From: Paenibacillus illinoisensis NBRC 15959
GTDB lineage: Bacteria; Bacillota; Bacilli; Paenibacillales; Paenibacillaceae
Assembly (NCBI RefSeq): GCF_004000925.1
Contig: NZ_BIME01000001.1
Location: 372,001 to 436,000 of the forward strand
DNA: 64,000 nucleotides
Direction of reading: 5' to 3'
Positions within the stretch are counted from its first letter, which is position 1. Every line of letters begins with the position of its first letter. Positions 1 to 9,072 of the stretch are shown in pieces. A program made the translations under genes and the position numbers. The notes under the pieces were generated by a model. The model was not told where the DNA came from, made no database searches, and saw only the letters and a list, made by a program, of their open reading frames with translations.

Positions 1-1138
1 TTCGAAAGAACGGATCTTGAAGCCCCTCCTTCGAACTCTCAGTCCATTTCTGAAAAGAATTCATCCATTCTCTGTCCCCTGCTGCGACATGCTGCTTGAC
101 CTGATCCAGATGCAGCGACGCAACCGCCTGCTGGCTCAGTGGGTTTGGTAGCAAGTTCATATCCGGCTGCACGTTGACACGAAGCAGCTTTTCCATCCCG
201 AGTCCAGGTCCTTCATGAATGGATAATCGCAACTGCGCGATGGCCTGATTCAGATCTATCCAAGCTACAGCCTGTTCACTCACCATGATCGATACAGAGA
301 GGTTAAGGCAATCTGCACAAGATTGCTGCACAGACTCGAGCGTTCCATAGACAAAGCGAAGCGTTTGCTCCCACTGTTCCTGTGCATTCCCACGATACGC
401 TGTACTTTCCGCAGCTGGCTGGATCAAACAAGCAATGACCTGATAATCCAGATCAATCGCCTTGACTGTCGACTTGTCCTGCAGCAGCTCCTCTGCCACA
501 TTGGCCACAGCATACCTGATTAAGCTCCGATCGGCCTGCGTCTGATAGTTGTTCCAATCCTCCACCCTTATAATGACCGGAAGAACGGGTTCCCCAGAAT
601 GAAAGGGAAGCTGCACGGCATCCAGTTCCTCCTGAAGCGAGGCGATATCATGCCTTTCCGTTCGCTTCATAAGATCGAGCATTAACTGACGCTGCAGCTG
701 GGGCAGGGCTCTGGGCAGCTTGCTGCGAAACCAGGCATTCTGGTACCTGAAATCATTTTCTTCCGAAATTTGAGCCAAAGCGCGTTCTACTGCCGTACGT
801 ATATGATTCATGCCCTCCGTCTTGAGGAGATAATCCACCACACAGGGATTACGTATCGCCTGATGTGCATAATCGAATTCATTATGGCCTGTCAGCAGCA
901 ATACTTTGCATCTGGGCCATCGGTCCATGATTTTCTCAATGAGCTCCATGCCGTCCATTCCAGGCATACAGATATCGCTAAGCACAACATCCACCTTTAC
1001 CGAATTCAACCACTCGATTGCTTCGAAGGCAGATTGGGCCTTAATAATCTCCATGTCCTGAAAATTCGCCTTCTGGAAGAAGGCATATAGTCCGTCCAAA
1101 ATCACCGGTTCGTCATCAACGATCAGCATCCGCTGCAT
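1..1138 (-). CDS. AraC-type response regulator, YesN-like (C-terminus outside window)
   Basis: The reading frame starts at an ATG (1136-1138) and runs without a stop off the left edge, giving 379 visible residues. It begins MQRMLIVDDEPVILDG, a receiver domain with the acidic pair DDE and the phospho-acceptor in VVLSDICMPGMDG near residue 55. A long linker region follows. In the YesN family the AraC-type DNA-binding domain lies at the C-terminus, which would be beyond the window, so that part is assumed. It overlaps the end of the upstream histidine kinase gene by 23 bp, so the two are translated together as a pair. It probably activates the neighbouring sugar-uptake genes. Confidence 0.9.
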   Translation of the reverse strand, partial: MQRMLIVDDEPVILDGLYAFFQKANFQDMEIIKAQSAFEAIEWLNSVKVDVVLSDICMPGMDGMELIEKIMDRWPRCKVLLLTGHNEFDYAHQAIRNPCVVDYLLKTEGMNHIRTAVERALAQISEENDFRYQNAWFRSKLPRALPQLQRQLMLDLMKRTERHDIASLQEELDAVQLPFHSGEPVLPVIIRVEDWNNYQTQADRSLIRYAVANVAEELLQDKSTVKAIDLDYQVIACLIQPAAESTAYRGNAQEQWEQTLRFVYGTLESVQQSCADCLNLSVSIMVSEQAVAWIDLNQAIAQLRLSIHEGPGLGMEKLLRVNVQPDMNLLPNPLSQQAVASLHLDQVKQHVAAGDREWMNSFQKWTESSKEGLQDPFFR

Positions 1139-2891
1139 GAGGCAGCTCCCCTTTCCATGGAACATTCACGACAATGCATAAACCACCCAATTCACTACGT
1201 CTTGCAGCGAGACCGTAATCTGCACCAAACTTGATTCTCAGCCTTTGGTTTACATTGATAAGCCCCGTAATTTCTTCATCTTCCTGTCGCTGCGCAGGCT
1301 CCCCAAAGGACTGATCAAGTTCAGCTAACATCTCATCCGTTAACTGATCACCATCATCTTCAATCCGAATGGACAGCCTGCCCTCTGCGGCCTGATAAGA
1401 GAGTTTAAGGATACCTCCCTGACTTCGTTTGGCAAGTGCATGTTCGAAGACATTCTCCACGATTGGCTGAACAATGACTCTCGGAATCGCAATCGATCTG
1501 TACACAGGGTTCATATCCTCAATGAGCAATTGTACTCTTGACCCGAATCGGATCTTCTGAATCGCAGCATAGACCATCGCATGGTCTACTTCTTCACCGA
1601 GAGAGACTTCTGTCCGAGAGTCACGGGACATATACCTGAAGTACTGACCCAGATAATCGGTAAACTCCTGAATTAATTCAACGTTCTCCACCTCCGCCAT
1701 CTGTTTAATACTGAACAGACTGTTGTATAGAAAGTGAGGCTGAATCTGGGATTGAAGATGTTTGAGCTCTGCTTCACTCGTTCGTATTCTGGCAACATAA
1801 TTTTCTTCAATCAAAAGATGTAAGCGCTCTATCATATGGTTGAAACGAGAGTATAAATATCCGAATTCATCCCGTCTTGAATGCGGAATACGGATGTCTG
1901 GCTGCCCTTGCTCCACCAGTCTGAATCCTTTGACAAGTGCAGATAACGGCTTGTGGATCGATTTATAAACAGATAATGAGAAGATGATAATAATGACCAC
2001 CGACATCACGGTTAACATCCATAACCACAGCTTATATCGTTCCAGTGGCGCCTGAAGCACTTCTTCAGGAATGCTGGAGGTTAATGTGAATGAATGATCC
2101 GAATCATAGAGAGAGTAATACAAATGATGATCGGAGTGGTATCTCGTTACCTGCAGCGCATCCTGCGATTCCGTTGGAAGCATCTGTAATAGTCTTTTAG
2201 AGACAGCCTGCTCTGAGGAGGAAATGACGACTTCGTGCTTGTCACCAAAGCTCAGCGTGATATCACTGCCGCCCGTTTCCGACAGCTGCTGCAGCCTTTT
2301 CTTCAGCTCATCCGCAGATAAGCGTATTCCCAATATAAAATTGGGCGGCTCCTCGTGATTCATATTGTACGGATTGCTCTTCAGGAAATAGAGATCATCT
2401 GCCGAAGTCGATAACTCCCCATTCAGATTCCCCATCGTTGCAAGCAGATCTTTCCACTCGTCGTCCTCAACGCTGCGGATGCCATCCACTGCACTTACAC
2501 GCTTTTGTAGGGCCGGTACATAGTACACGACATCACTGATATATGGGCTTGTCACCATGATCTGACCGAGCTTCTTATGTATGTCGTTCAGACTGGAAGT
2601 AATCTCATACCGGCTCATAATGGGCGCTCTCGTGCTAAGTGTGGACATCGGTTCATCGAACGAAAATTCATTGACGAGACTGCTCATTCGTTCCAATTCG
2701 AATTGCAGATGATTGTGGTAGAAGTGCAGCTTGGAATCATGCGCATTTTCCACTTCGGTATGCATTTGCTTCGAGCTAGTATGTGTAATTACAATGCTGC
2801 TTCCATACAACGGGAGAATAACCAATACAAAAGCAATCATCAGTTTAACCACAATGGAGTTGGTCTTCCAGCTCCCTCCCAATAATCTCAT
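1116..2891 (-). CDS. Sensor histidine kinase, YesM-like
   Basis: Membrane sensor kinase of 591 residues. An N-terminal membrane helix follows residue 14 (VVKLMIAFVLVILPLYG), then an extracellular sensing region of about 260 residues, a second membrane helix near 290, a HAMP region, and a His-kinase domain with the phospho-acceptor motif LQSQIQPHFLYNSL (YesM/LytS type). A GHKL ATPase domain with VVQPIVENVFEHAL and the glycine-rich EDDGDQ follows. I chose the ATG at 2891; in-frame GTG and TTG codons lie just upstream (up to 2915). It is the partner of the downstream YesN-like regulator and follows two sugar permeases, so it probably senses an arabino-oligosaccharide or a loaded binding protein. 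Confidence 0.92.
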   Translation of the reverse strand: MRLLGGSWKTNSIVVKLMIAFVLVILPLYGSSIVITHTSSKQMHTEVENAHDSKLHFYHNHLQFELERMSSLVNEFSFDEPMSTLSTRAPIMSRYEITSSLNDIHKKLGQIMVTSPYISDVVYYVPALQKRVSAVDGIRSVEDDEWKDLLATMGNLNGELSTSADDLYFLKSNPYNMNHEEPPNFILGIRLSADELKKRLQQLSETGGSDITLSFGDKHEVVISSSEQAVSKRLLQMLPTESQDALQVTRYHSDHHLYYSLYDSDHSFTLTSSIPEEVLQAPLERYKLWLWMLTVMSVVIIIIFSLSVYKSIHKPLSALVKGFRLVEQGQPDIRIPHSRRDEFGYLYSRFNHMIERLHLLIEENYVARIRTSEAELKHLQSQIQPHFLYNSLFSIKQMAEVENVELIQEFTDYLGQYFRYMSRDSRTEVSLGEEVDHAMVYAAIQKIRFGSRVQLLIEDMNPVYRSIAIPRVIVQPIVENVFEHALAKRSQGGILKLSYQAAEGRLSIRIEDDGDQLTDEMLAELDQSFGEPAQRQEDEEITGLINVNQRLRIKFGADYGLAARRSELGGLCIVVNVPWKGELPHAADADR

Positions 2892-2920
2892 TGCCCCTTC
2901 CACTCCTCTCCTCAAGCAGC

Positions 2921-2945
2921 AAAAAAGGAGCCGGAAATCGGCTCC
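2921..2945 (-). terminator. Intrinsic terminator between permease and kinase genes
   Basis: On the minus strand a perfect 7-bp stem (GGAGCCG/CGGCTCC) with a 5-base loop is followed by six T. It lies 27 bp after the permease stop and about 30 bp before the kinase start. The kinase/regulator pair is therefore probably expressed by partial read-through from the permease genes. Confidence 0.8.
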
Positions 2946-2971
2946 TCTACTCGGTTTTCCTCCTACCGATC

Positions 2972-3862
2972 TTATCCCTTTACACTGCCGACAACAAGCC
3001 CATGAACGAAATACCGCTGCAGAAATGGATAGACGAGCAGAATGGGAATCACGGATAAAAAAATCTGGGACGCCTGGGTCGTTCGATCGGACACCTGGCT
3101 TAACAGCGTTGCATCCTCCAGCGTCATCATTTCACTCTGGATCATCGTCACCTGCTGCAGCATGGATTGCAGATACGTAGCGAGCGGATAATGCTCCGGG
3201 CTTTTCATATAGATCATGCCATCAAACCAGGCATTCCAGTGTCCGACCATGGCGAACAGCGTGATGGTTGCGATGCTTGGCAGGGAAATGGGCAGATAGA
3301 TGCTCCATAGTGTACGGAAATGCCCTGCCCCATCCATCCATGAGGCTTCTTCCAATTCTTTGGGCAATCCTCTGAAGAAGTTCAGCATCAGCAGTACATT
3401 GAAGATGGGTACCGCCCCCGGTAATATCAGTGCCCAGATCGAATCCAGGAGACCTGCTTCCTTGACGACCAGATAACCTGGAATCAGCCCTCCACTGAAC
3501 AGCATCGTGAAAACAAATATCCAGGCATAGAATGTTCTGGAACGAAACCTTGAAGCTTCTTTGGAAAGAGGAAAAGCCACGAGAATTGTAAAGATCAGAT
3601 TCGTGGCAACTCCCAACACCACACGAAGCAGACTCGTGCCAAACGAGTTAAGGAACTGTTGATTTTCCAAAATGTACTTATAGGAAGATAACGTGAAATC
3701 CACGGGCCAGAACGTAACATTCCCTGCTTTGACTGCATCACTCGAACTGAAGGATATCGCCAATATATTCACGATCGGAAACAGGCAGAGCAAGGCAAGA
3801 ATCGTCAGGATAACGTAGTTAAAACCTAAAAACCAGCGATAGGCTCTCGATGCATGGTGCAT
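2972..3862 (-). CDS. Carbohydrate ABC transporter permease, LplC/YtcP type
   Basis: Inner-membrane permease of the CUT1 sugar importer family, 296 residues and about six membrane helices. The EAA loop that docks the ATPase is visible as ELEEASWMDGAGHFRTLWSI near residue 175. The start ATG at 3862 follows AAAGGAGG with a 7-base gap. It lies 15 bp after the LplB-like permease and forms a heterodimer with it. No binding protein or ATPase gene is in the window. The binding protein may lie beyond the left edge, and the ATPase may be a shared MsmX-type protein, as is usual for this family. The substrate is probably an arabinan-derived oligosaccharide, judging from the adjacent hydrolases. Confidence 0.93.
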   Translation of the reverse strand: MHHASRAYRWFLGFNYVILTILALLCLFPIVNILAISFSSSDAVKAGNVTFWPVDFTLSSYKYILENQQFLNSFGTSLLRVVLGVATNLIFTILVAFPLSKEASRFRSRTFYAWIFVFTMLFSGGLIPGYLVVKEAGLLDSIWALILPGAVPIFNVLLMLNFFRGLPKELEEASWMDGAGHFRTLWSIYLPISLPSIATITLFAMVGHWNAWFDGMIYMKSPEHYPLATYLQSMLQQVTMIQSEMMTLEDATLLSQVSDRTTQASQIFLSVIPILLVYPFLQRYFVHGLVVGSVKG

Positions 3863-3877
3863 GATTCTGCCTCCTTT

Positions 3878-4783
3878 CTAAAATATGCGATAATTGGCGA
3901 ACCGATAGGCCAGGAAATAACCAAGTCCGATAAAGATGAATGAAACCACCGACTTAATGAGGCCAAGTGCCGTAGAAACTGAATATTGGGCATCCTGTAA
4001 ACCGATTCGATAGATCATCGTATCCAGGATATCACCGGATTCATAGACGAGCGGGTTGTACAGATTAAACACCTGATCGAACCCGCCATTAAGTACGTTT
4101 CCAAGACTCAGAGTAACCATTAGAATGACAATCGGACGAATTCCGGGCAGCGTAATATGCCAGGTCTGCTTCCATCGCCCTGCCCCGTCCATGACCGCGG
4201 CTTCATAGAGAGACTTATCAATGCTGGTCAGTGCTGCCAAATAAATGATGGTGCCAAAACCGAACTCTTTCCATTGATCAGTAATGACAAGTATGTACGG
4301 AAACCAATCGTTGCTGGCCAGAAATTGAATGGGCTCCATCCCGAGTGCCTTGAGCAGCATATTTACAATCCCACTGCTCGGGGATAACACATCCACGATA
4401 ATGCCGGCCAGAATTACCCACGAAAAAAAGTGAGGCATATATATTACCGTTTGTATCGTTCGTTTAAATCCGGTTTTGCGTACTTCGTTGAGCAGTAGGG
4501 CGACGAGTACCGGAATCACAAGGCCGGATATAATTTTCATGACAGAAATGAATACCGTATTCCACACAACCTGGCCAAACCCCGGAAGATCGAACAGGTA
4601 TCGGAAGTTATCCAAGCCTACCCAGTTCATGTTCTTAAATCCGGCAATCGGAGAGAAATTCTGAAAGGCGATCGAGAGACCTGCCATTGGAATGTAACCG
4701 AATACAATAATGATGATCAAACCTGGCAGAATCATAAGATGAAGCGGAATGTTTCTGATAAATTGTTTGTAGTTGGAACGCAT
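3878..4783 (-). CDS. Carbohydrate ABC transporter permease, LplB/YteP type
   Basis: First gene of the minus-strand transport/sensor operon, 301 residues with about six membrane helices. The N-terminus reads HLMILPGLIIIIVFGYIPMAG, typical of the LplB group. The EAA loop is SLYEAAVMDGAGRWKQTWHI near residue 190. The start ATG at 4783 follows AAGGAGGAG. It would pair with the LplC-like permease downstream to form the channel of a sugar importer. Confidence 0.93.
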   Translation of the reverse strand: MRSNYKQFIRNIPLHLMILPGLIIIIVFGYIPMAGLSIAFQNFSPIAGFKNMNWVGLDNFRYLFDLPGFGQVVWNTVFISVMKIISGLVIPVLVALLLNEVRKTGFKRTIQTVIYMPHFFSWVILAGIIVDVLSPSSGIVNMLLKALGMEPIQFLASNDWFPYILVITDQWKEFGFGTIIYLAALTSIDKSLYEAAVMDGAGRWKQTWHITLPGIRPIVILMVTLSLGNVLNGGFDQVFNLYNPLVYESGDILDTMIYRIGLQDAQYSVSTALGLIKSVVSFIFIGLGYFLAYRFANYRIF

Positions 4784-4807
4784 GAGCTGTCTCCTCCTTC
4801 AAAATTT

Positions 4808-4836
4808 ATTATAGGAGCAGGCATGCTGATGAAATA
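4808..4836 (-). promoter_or_regulatory. Probable promoter of the sugar permease operon
   Basis: A perfect TATAAT (minus strand, 4808-4813) lies 24 bp upstream of the LplB start. No good -35 box is present at 16-18 bp. That position instead holds a near-palindrome, CAGCATGCCTGC, as expected for an activator-dependent promoter such as one driven by the YesN-like regulator. The activator link is inference. Confidence 0.5.
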
Positions 4837-4887
4837 GTGTAGGTTATTTACTTTGGGTATCTTCTGTTGACTCTCCATCTGGAAACA

Positions 4888-4914
4888 CAAAAAAACCGCG
4901 ATTACTCGCGGTTT
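4888..4914 (-). terminator. Terminator of the GH51 gene
   Basis: On the minus strand an 8-bp stem (AAACCGCG/CGCGGTTT, loop AGTAAT) runs straight into a run of seven T. It lies 45 bp downstream of the arabinofuranosidase stop and separates that gene from the permease operon. Confidence 0.85.
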
Positions 4915-4958
4915 CTTCATGAATACTGTTCTCTTCCGGGGTAGAAGCATAAAAGAAA

Positions 4959-7900
4959 TTACAAATCCAGAATCAATACATTGACTGAATGAGCGGGCAA
5001 CTGAAGAATCACGGATTGACCGTCCAGTCCAATCTCCCGTTCCTGTGGAACCACCTTCTCATCATTCTTCTGGTTCACATTCGGAACATGAACCAAGGAT
5101 TGATCTCCGCTGAGTGTGATCAACCGTGCTGCAGATTTCACATTCAGATCCTCAAGATGGACGTGTGTGGATTTGTCCACACTATCGGCATTCACCATTT
5201 TTACATATACATGCTGCTGATCTCTCGTCACGCAATGGAACACCTCACGGTTATATGCTTCGAGCTTGTAATCCAGCACTTTGCTGGTTGTATGTCCGTC
5301 TGTGTAGGAGCAGATCAAGCTCTTCCCTGTAACGCCGCCATAATTGACAGTGATCGTATAATCGGTACCGCTCTCCAGCGTTTCATAATTCGCAGCTCTC
5401 AGGTTACCCGCTGCGGAACTTGAAGAATAATCACCGAGAGTATATCCTTCGATACCTTGTTTGTACACTTTTACTCCCGTTGCATCACCACCGTAACCAA
5501 TCGCATATTCAATGACATCCTTCTTGTCAGATGAAATATCCGTAAGTCCCACACCAACATAGAAACCGTCATCACCCGCCAAGCGCTTGGTTTCCACCTG
5601 CACCTTGTAATTCGTCCATTCTTCATTCAGAAGATATATCCCGTTCAGGCCGCTGGTTTGCCCTTTCAGCACAAGTCCGTTACCGGCTTCAAGTGTATAT
5701 CCGTTCGAACCAGGAATCAGACCCCACGCCTCATTCAGCTTCGTCTGCTCCCTGAAATCTTCACTCAACAGCACGCTGCCATCCTGATTGGATGTGACCG
5801 TAACCCGTTTCACGACGATGTCTGCATTACCGGTTGCAATCTCGATTCCTCCATGAGGGATGAGCTCCACCTGTTTTCCTTTGCTGTACGTCTTAAACGA
5901 AGTGCCGACCACTTGATCTCCAACGTATTTCGCAAAAAGGTGCTGAACGTAGTAGTTCGGTGTATACCATACTGTTTCATCATCAAACCAGATGCAATCC
6001 GGTGTCCAGCGATAGGTTCCATCCGTCAGCACTTTATTGAACAATGGCGCATAGGCAGCCAAACGAACGACATCTGCATTGTTTTCGAAGCCGGTCATGA
6101 TTGCTGCTTCTGCAACGGCACCTGCAAGTGTGTTTTTGTCCGTGGATGCGTACTCTCCGACAAAGACCTTGGAAGTCTCTTTCCAGTTGATTTGCCCATC
6201 TTCAAGATATGCCCGATGGTAGTAGTTATAACGATCCACGTTATTCAGCAAGTAATCATTGGAGCGGTAATAGTGTTCGTCTGCAATGGTATCCATGTAA
6301 TCGTCCTGCTTCTCATACCAGGTTACCGTTTCTTCAATGACCTTCTGTCCATCCGCAAACGCGATTTGGGCCGAACCCGTAAGGTTACCGCTCAGGAACT
6401 TCCAGCCTTGTTGGTATGCATCATCGTCCGCTTGTGCACCAACAGTTGAAATGATATGCAATTCATGATCCGGATAGTGCAGCTTCATATATTCATCAAT
6501 GGATGCTTTGAAAACCTCAAAATTGGCGAAAAATTCGGTTCCCCAGTTTTCATTGCCCACGCCCAGATAGTGTAGATCAAACGGTTCAGGATGCCCCATT
6601 TGGCTTCGTATTGCGGCCCATTCGTTATGTTCAACATCTGTACTCAGGGCAAAATCGATCAAATCAGTGAAGTTTTTGATGTAATATTCTCTTAATGCGC
6701 CGCCAGCCGGATGTGCATAATCCGAACGTGCCTGACACAGAACTCCACAGGCCATAACGGGAACCGGAGCGGCATTCAAATCTTCCGCGAGCTGGAAGTA
6801 CTCCATGTATCCAAGCCCCATCGTCATCATGTAACCCCAGACATTGTAGTTCTCTTTGCGCAGCTCAACCGGACCAACGGAATCCTTCCAGTCGTACACA
6901 TTATCCCATATGAAGGACCCTTCCGAGATGCAGCCTCCCGGAAAGCGCAGAAACTTGGGGTGCATATCAACGAGAGCCTGAACCAGATCCTTTCTCAGTC
7001 GATAGTTCGGATTCCCCTTGTAGTTAGCGTGTGCTGATGTGGAAATGCCGGCTTCATCAGGAACTGCGCCCCATACGTCCCGTGGGATCAGAGACACCAT
7101 ATCGATGGAAATATCTCCTTCAAACGTAAGCGCGAGCTGCCCAAGTGCTGTCTCTGTTCCGGTAAGAACAAGAGCCTGATTTCTCGTTTCCGAATCCACC
7201 CTGACTGCACCATACTTTTTCCAGGTACCTCCTCCATCTACATGAACCTTGACGGAATCACTAATTACAGTTTCCGAGCCATCCTGTAGTTGTATGGTTA
7301 TCGTACCGGCCGAATTTGCCTTTGCCCAGATGGTGAAGTCGTATTGTTCACCTTTTTTGATGGACATGGCACAATGCTGATTGGTATCGGAAAAACCGCG
7401 ATTTCGTATCGTTGCTCCATCCTGAACCGTCACATAGTAAGCATTTGCATCCGGGTCTTCGAGTTTGAAGTGTTCATTCAATCCACCTTCGTGATGCACA
7501 TTCATTTTGCTGGTATCGCCAGACCAGGCGAATAATGGATCCCGGTTCCTCCCCGTCGAACATCCGCATTCACCGGAGGTATGTGAGTATGTATCAAATG
7601 CAAAAGATTCAAATGAACGATTCTGAACCAGCTCGGCATAGATTCCGCCATCCGCCGCATTGTTAATATCCTCGTAGAACAGACCGTACATGACCTCACT
7701 AATATCAGCGACTTGCTGATCGCCGTGGATTGTTATGGTATAAGGCGGCAGCTCCTCCGGCAATACGGATACGTCAAAACTTTTGCTCAGCGTGCTTTCA
7801 CCTTTACTCAAAATTGCACTCAGGCTTGCTTCCTGTGCCGAGGTAATGGACTGCACTTTCCCATCATGTGACAGCACTTCGGGACAATTGGACTGCCAGT

Positions 7901-8729
7901 GGACCTTCACTTTCCCACCTAGCAGGTCAACAGGCAGCGAAATATTCTTCGTAATGATTCGGGTCGGAAATGACAAATATTTATCTCCTGCCAACGTAAC
8001 AATCTCTTCATCGGTTAATGATTCACACATGACTTCGATGACTTCATCTATGGTTAATCCGGCCTGATATATCCGAAAATCGGACAGTGATCCGGCAAAA
8101 TCCAAATCGGCTGCATACTGAGAGCGACCAATGTAATTCTGGCTGTAATTGGCCGAATCCGTGAAGGAATCGAACCATCTGCGCAGCTGCGCATAATTAC
8201 CACTGGACGTCTGACTGATGGACCCATCCGCTATTTTCTCTCCATTCACATAGACGATCGGGCCAGCACTGCTAAGCGTACCTCCTTGAGTACCAGCTAC
8301 CGACAAAGCTATATGCATCCATTCCCCTGTAGCAAATCCTCGGCCCGGATCCACAACCAGATCCCCTTCGGCAGACATCGTTCCTCTCAGCTGTCTCGTC
8401 AAAAACAGATATGGGCCCTGTTCTCCTTTTCCAAAGTCAAAAATGCGTTCCCACACATTGGAGCCCTTGTTCAGATGTACCCAGGCTGCCACAGTGATGC
8501 CTGTTTTATCGCTTACATTTTGAAATAGATCTGAAGGTAACTGAAGATACGATGTCCCATTCTCCCCCCCTGCAAAAGTAGCCGCATTCCTTCCACTCAC
8601 TCTCGCCACCGATGGTACCGAATGACCTCCAGCAATGCCATCCTTGCCTTGGCCGGAATAATCCTTACCGATGTTGCCCGCATCCTCAAACTTGTAATGT
8701 GCAATAATTTGATCTTGATAACTGCTCAT
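4959..8729 (-). CDS. Modular GH51 alpha-L-arabinofuranosidase with LamG and Ig-like modules
   Basis: Removes terminal arabinofuranose from arabinan or arabinoxylan fragments. The start MSSYQ (ATG 8727-8729) is preceded by AGGAGG at 7 bases; an ATG upstream at 8756 has no such site. Order of modules: LamG/concanavalin-like domain (about 10-235), an atrophied bacterial Ig-like domain (about 240-325), a beta-rich carbohydrate-binding-like region (about 390-550), the GH51 TIM barrel, and further C-terminal beta domains. The catalytic acid/base sits in GVGNENWG (near residue 726) and the nucleophile in FVGEYAST (near 858). At about 1257 residues it is more than twice the usual GH51 length. No signal peptide is visible, unlike the divergent GH43 neighbour. 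Confidence 0.9.
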   Translation of the reverse strand: MSSYQDQIIAHYKFEDAGNIGKDYSGQGKDGIAGGHSVPSVARVSGRNAATFAGGENGTSYLQLPSDLFQNVSDKTGITVAAWVHLNKGSNVWERIFDFGKGEQGPYLFLTRQLRGTMSAEGDLVVDPGRGFATGEWMHIALSVAGTQGGTLSSAGPIVYVNGEKIADGSISQTSSGNYAQLRRWFDSFTDSANYSQNYIGRSQYAADLDFAGSLSDFRIYQAGLTIDEVIEVMCESLTDEEIVTLAGDKYLSFPTRIITKNISLPVDLLGGKVKVHWQSNCPEVLSHDGKVQSITSAQEASLSAILSKGESTLSKSFDVSVLPEELPPYTITIHGDQQVADISEVMYGLFYEDINNAADGGIYAELVQNRSFESFAFDTYSHTSGECGCSTGRNRDPLFAWSGDTSKMNVHHEGGLNEHFKLEDPDANAYYVTVQDGATIRNRGFSDTNQHCAMSIKKGEQYDFTIWAKANSAGTITIQLQDGSETVISDSVKVHVDGGGTWKKYGAVRVDSETRNQALVLTGTETALGQLALTFEGDISIDMVSLIPRDVWGAVPDEAGISTSAHANYKGNPNYRLRKDLVQALVDMHPKFLRFPGGCISEGSFIWDNVYDWKDSVGPVELRKENYNVWGYMMTMGLGYMEYFQLAEDLNAAPVPVMACGVLCQARSDYAHPAGGALREYYIKNFTDLIDFALSTDVEHNEWAAIRSQMGHPEPFDLHYLGVGNENWGTEFFANFEVFKASIDEYMKLHYPDHELHIISTVGAQADDDAYQQGWKFLSGNLTGSAQIAFADGQKVIEETVTWYEKQDDYMDTIADEHYYRSNDYLLNNVDRYNYYHRAYLEDGQINWKETSKVFVGEYASTDKNTLAGAVAEAAIMTGFENNADVVRLAAYAPLFNKVLTDGTYRWTPDCIWFDDETVWYTPNYYVQHLFAKYVGDQVVGTSFKTYSKGKQVELIPHGGIEIATGNADIVVKRVTVTSNQDGSVLLSEDFREQTKLNEAWGLIPGSNGYTLEAGNGLVLKGQTSGLNGIYLLNEEWTNYKVQVETKRLAGDDGFYVGVGLTDISSDKKDVIEYAIGYGGDATGVKVYKQGIEGYTLGDYSSSSAAGNLRAANYETLESGTDYTITVNYGGVTGKSLICSYTDGHTTSKVLDYKLEAYNREVFHCVTRDQQHVYVKMVNADSVDKSTHVHLEDLNVKSAARLITLSGDQSLVHVPNVNQKNDEKVVPQEREIGLDGQSVILQLPAHSVNVLILDL

Positions 8730-9072
8730 CATTATGCCTCCTATGTAGATCATCAATTAATTCATGAATATATGAATCATTAATATATTTATAAATATCT
8801 TATATACACGTTATAGTACTCATTTCGAATTGGATTTTCAACTAAAAACTTCAAATCGGTAGTAAATTCAAAATAAATTCATACTTTAGTCATTCATTTC
8901 GCTTTTTATAACTCGTTTCAACAACATGGTTTACAAAAATATAAATTAATTGATATTATAGCAAATGTAAGCGCTTGATTCGAGCATTAACTGAAAGGAG
9001 GACTGCACTACCACGTTCATCTTTGTATTTTTAACTTGTTTAATAATTTGTGAATGAAGAAAGGGGACACGT
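8730..9072. other. Divergent control region between GH51 and GH43 genes
   Basis: AT-rich intergenic stretch of about 340 bp separating two divergent arabinan enzymes. It holds a catabolite-repression-like site (see 8966-8979). A strong ribosome-binding-site-like AAAGGAGG at about 8995-9002 has no start codon at usable distance. No open frame of note is present. Confidence 0.5.
8966..8979 (+). promoter_or_regulatory. Candidate cre (CcpA-binding) site
   Basis: TGTAAGCGCTTGAT matches the Bacillus cre core TGWAANCGNTNWCA at the first eleven positions and fails at the end. It lies about 95 bp before the GH43 start. Glucose repression of polysaccharide hydrolases through CcpA is established in Bacilli; its use here is inference. 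Confidence 0.5.

Noticed and set aside
5658..6449. A 263-codon plus-strand frame inside the GH51 gene
   Set aside because: It lies opposite the catalytic domain of a certain gene and has no domain or start signals.
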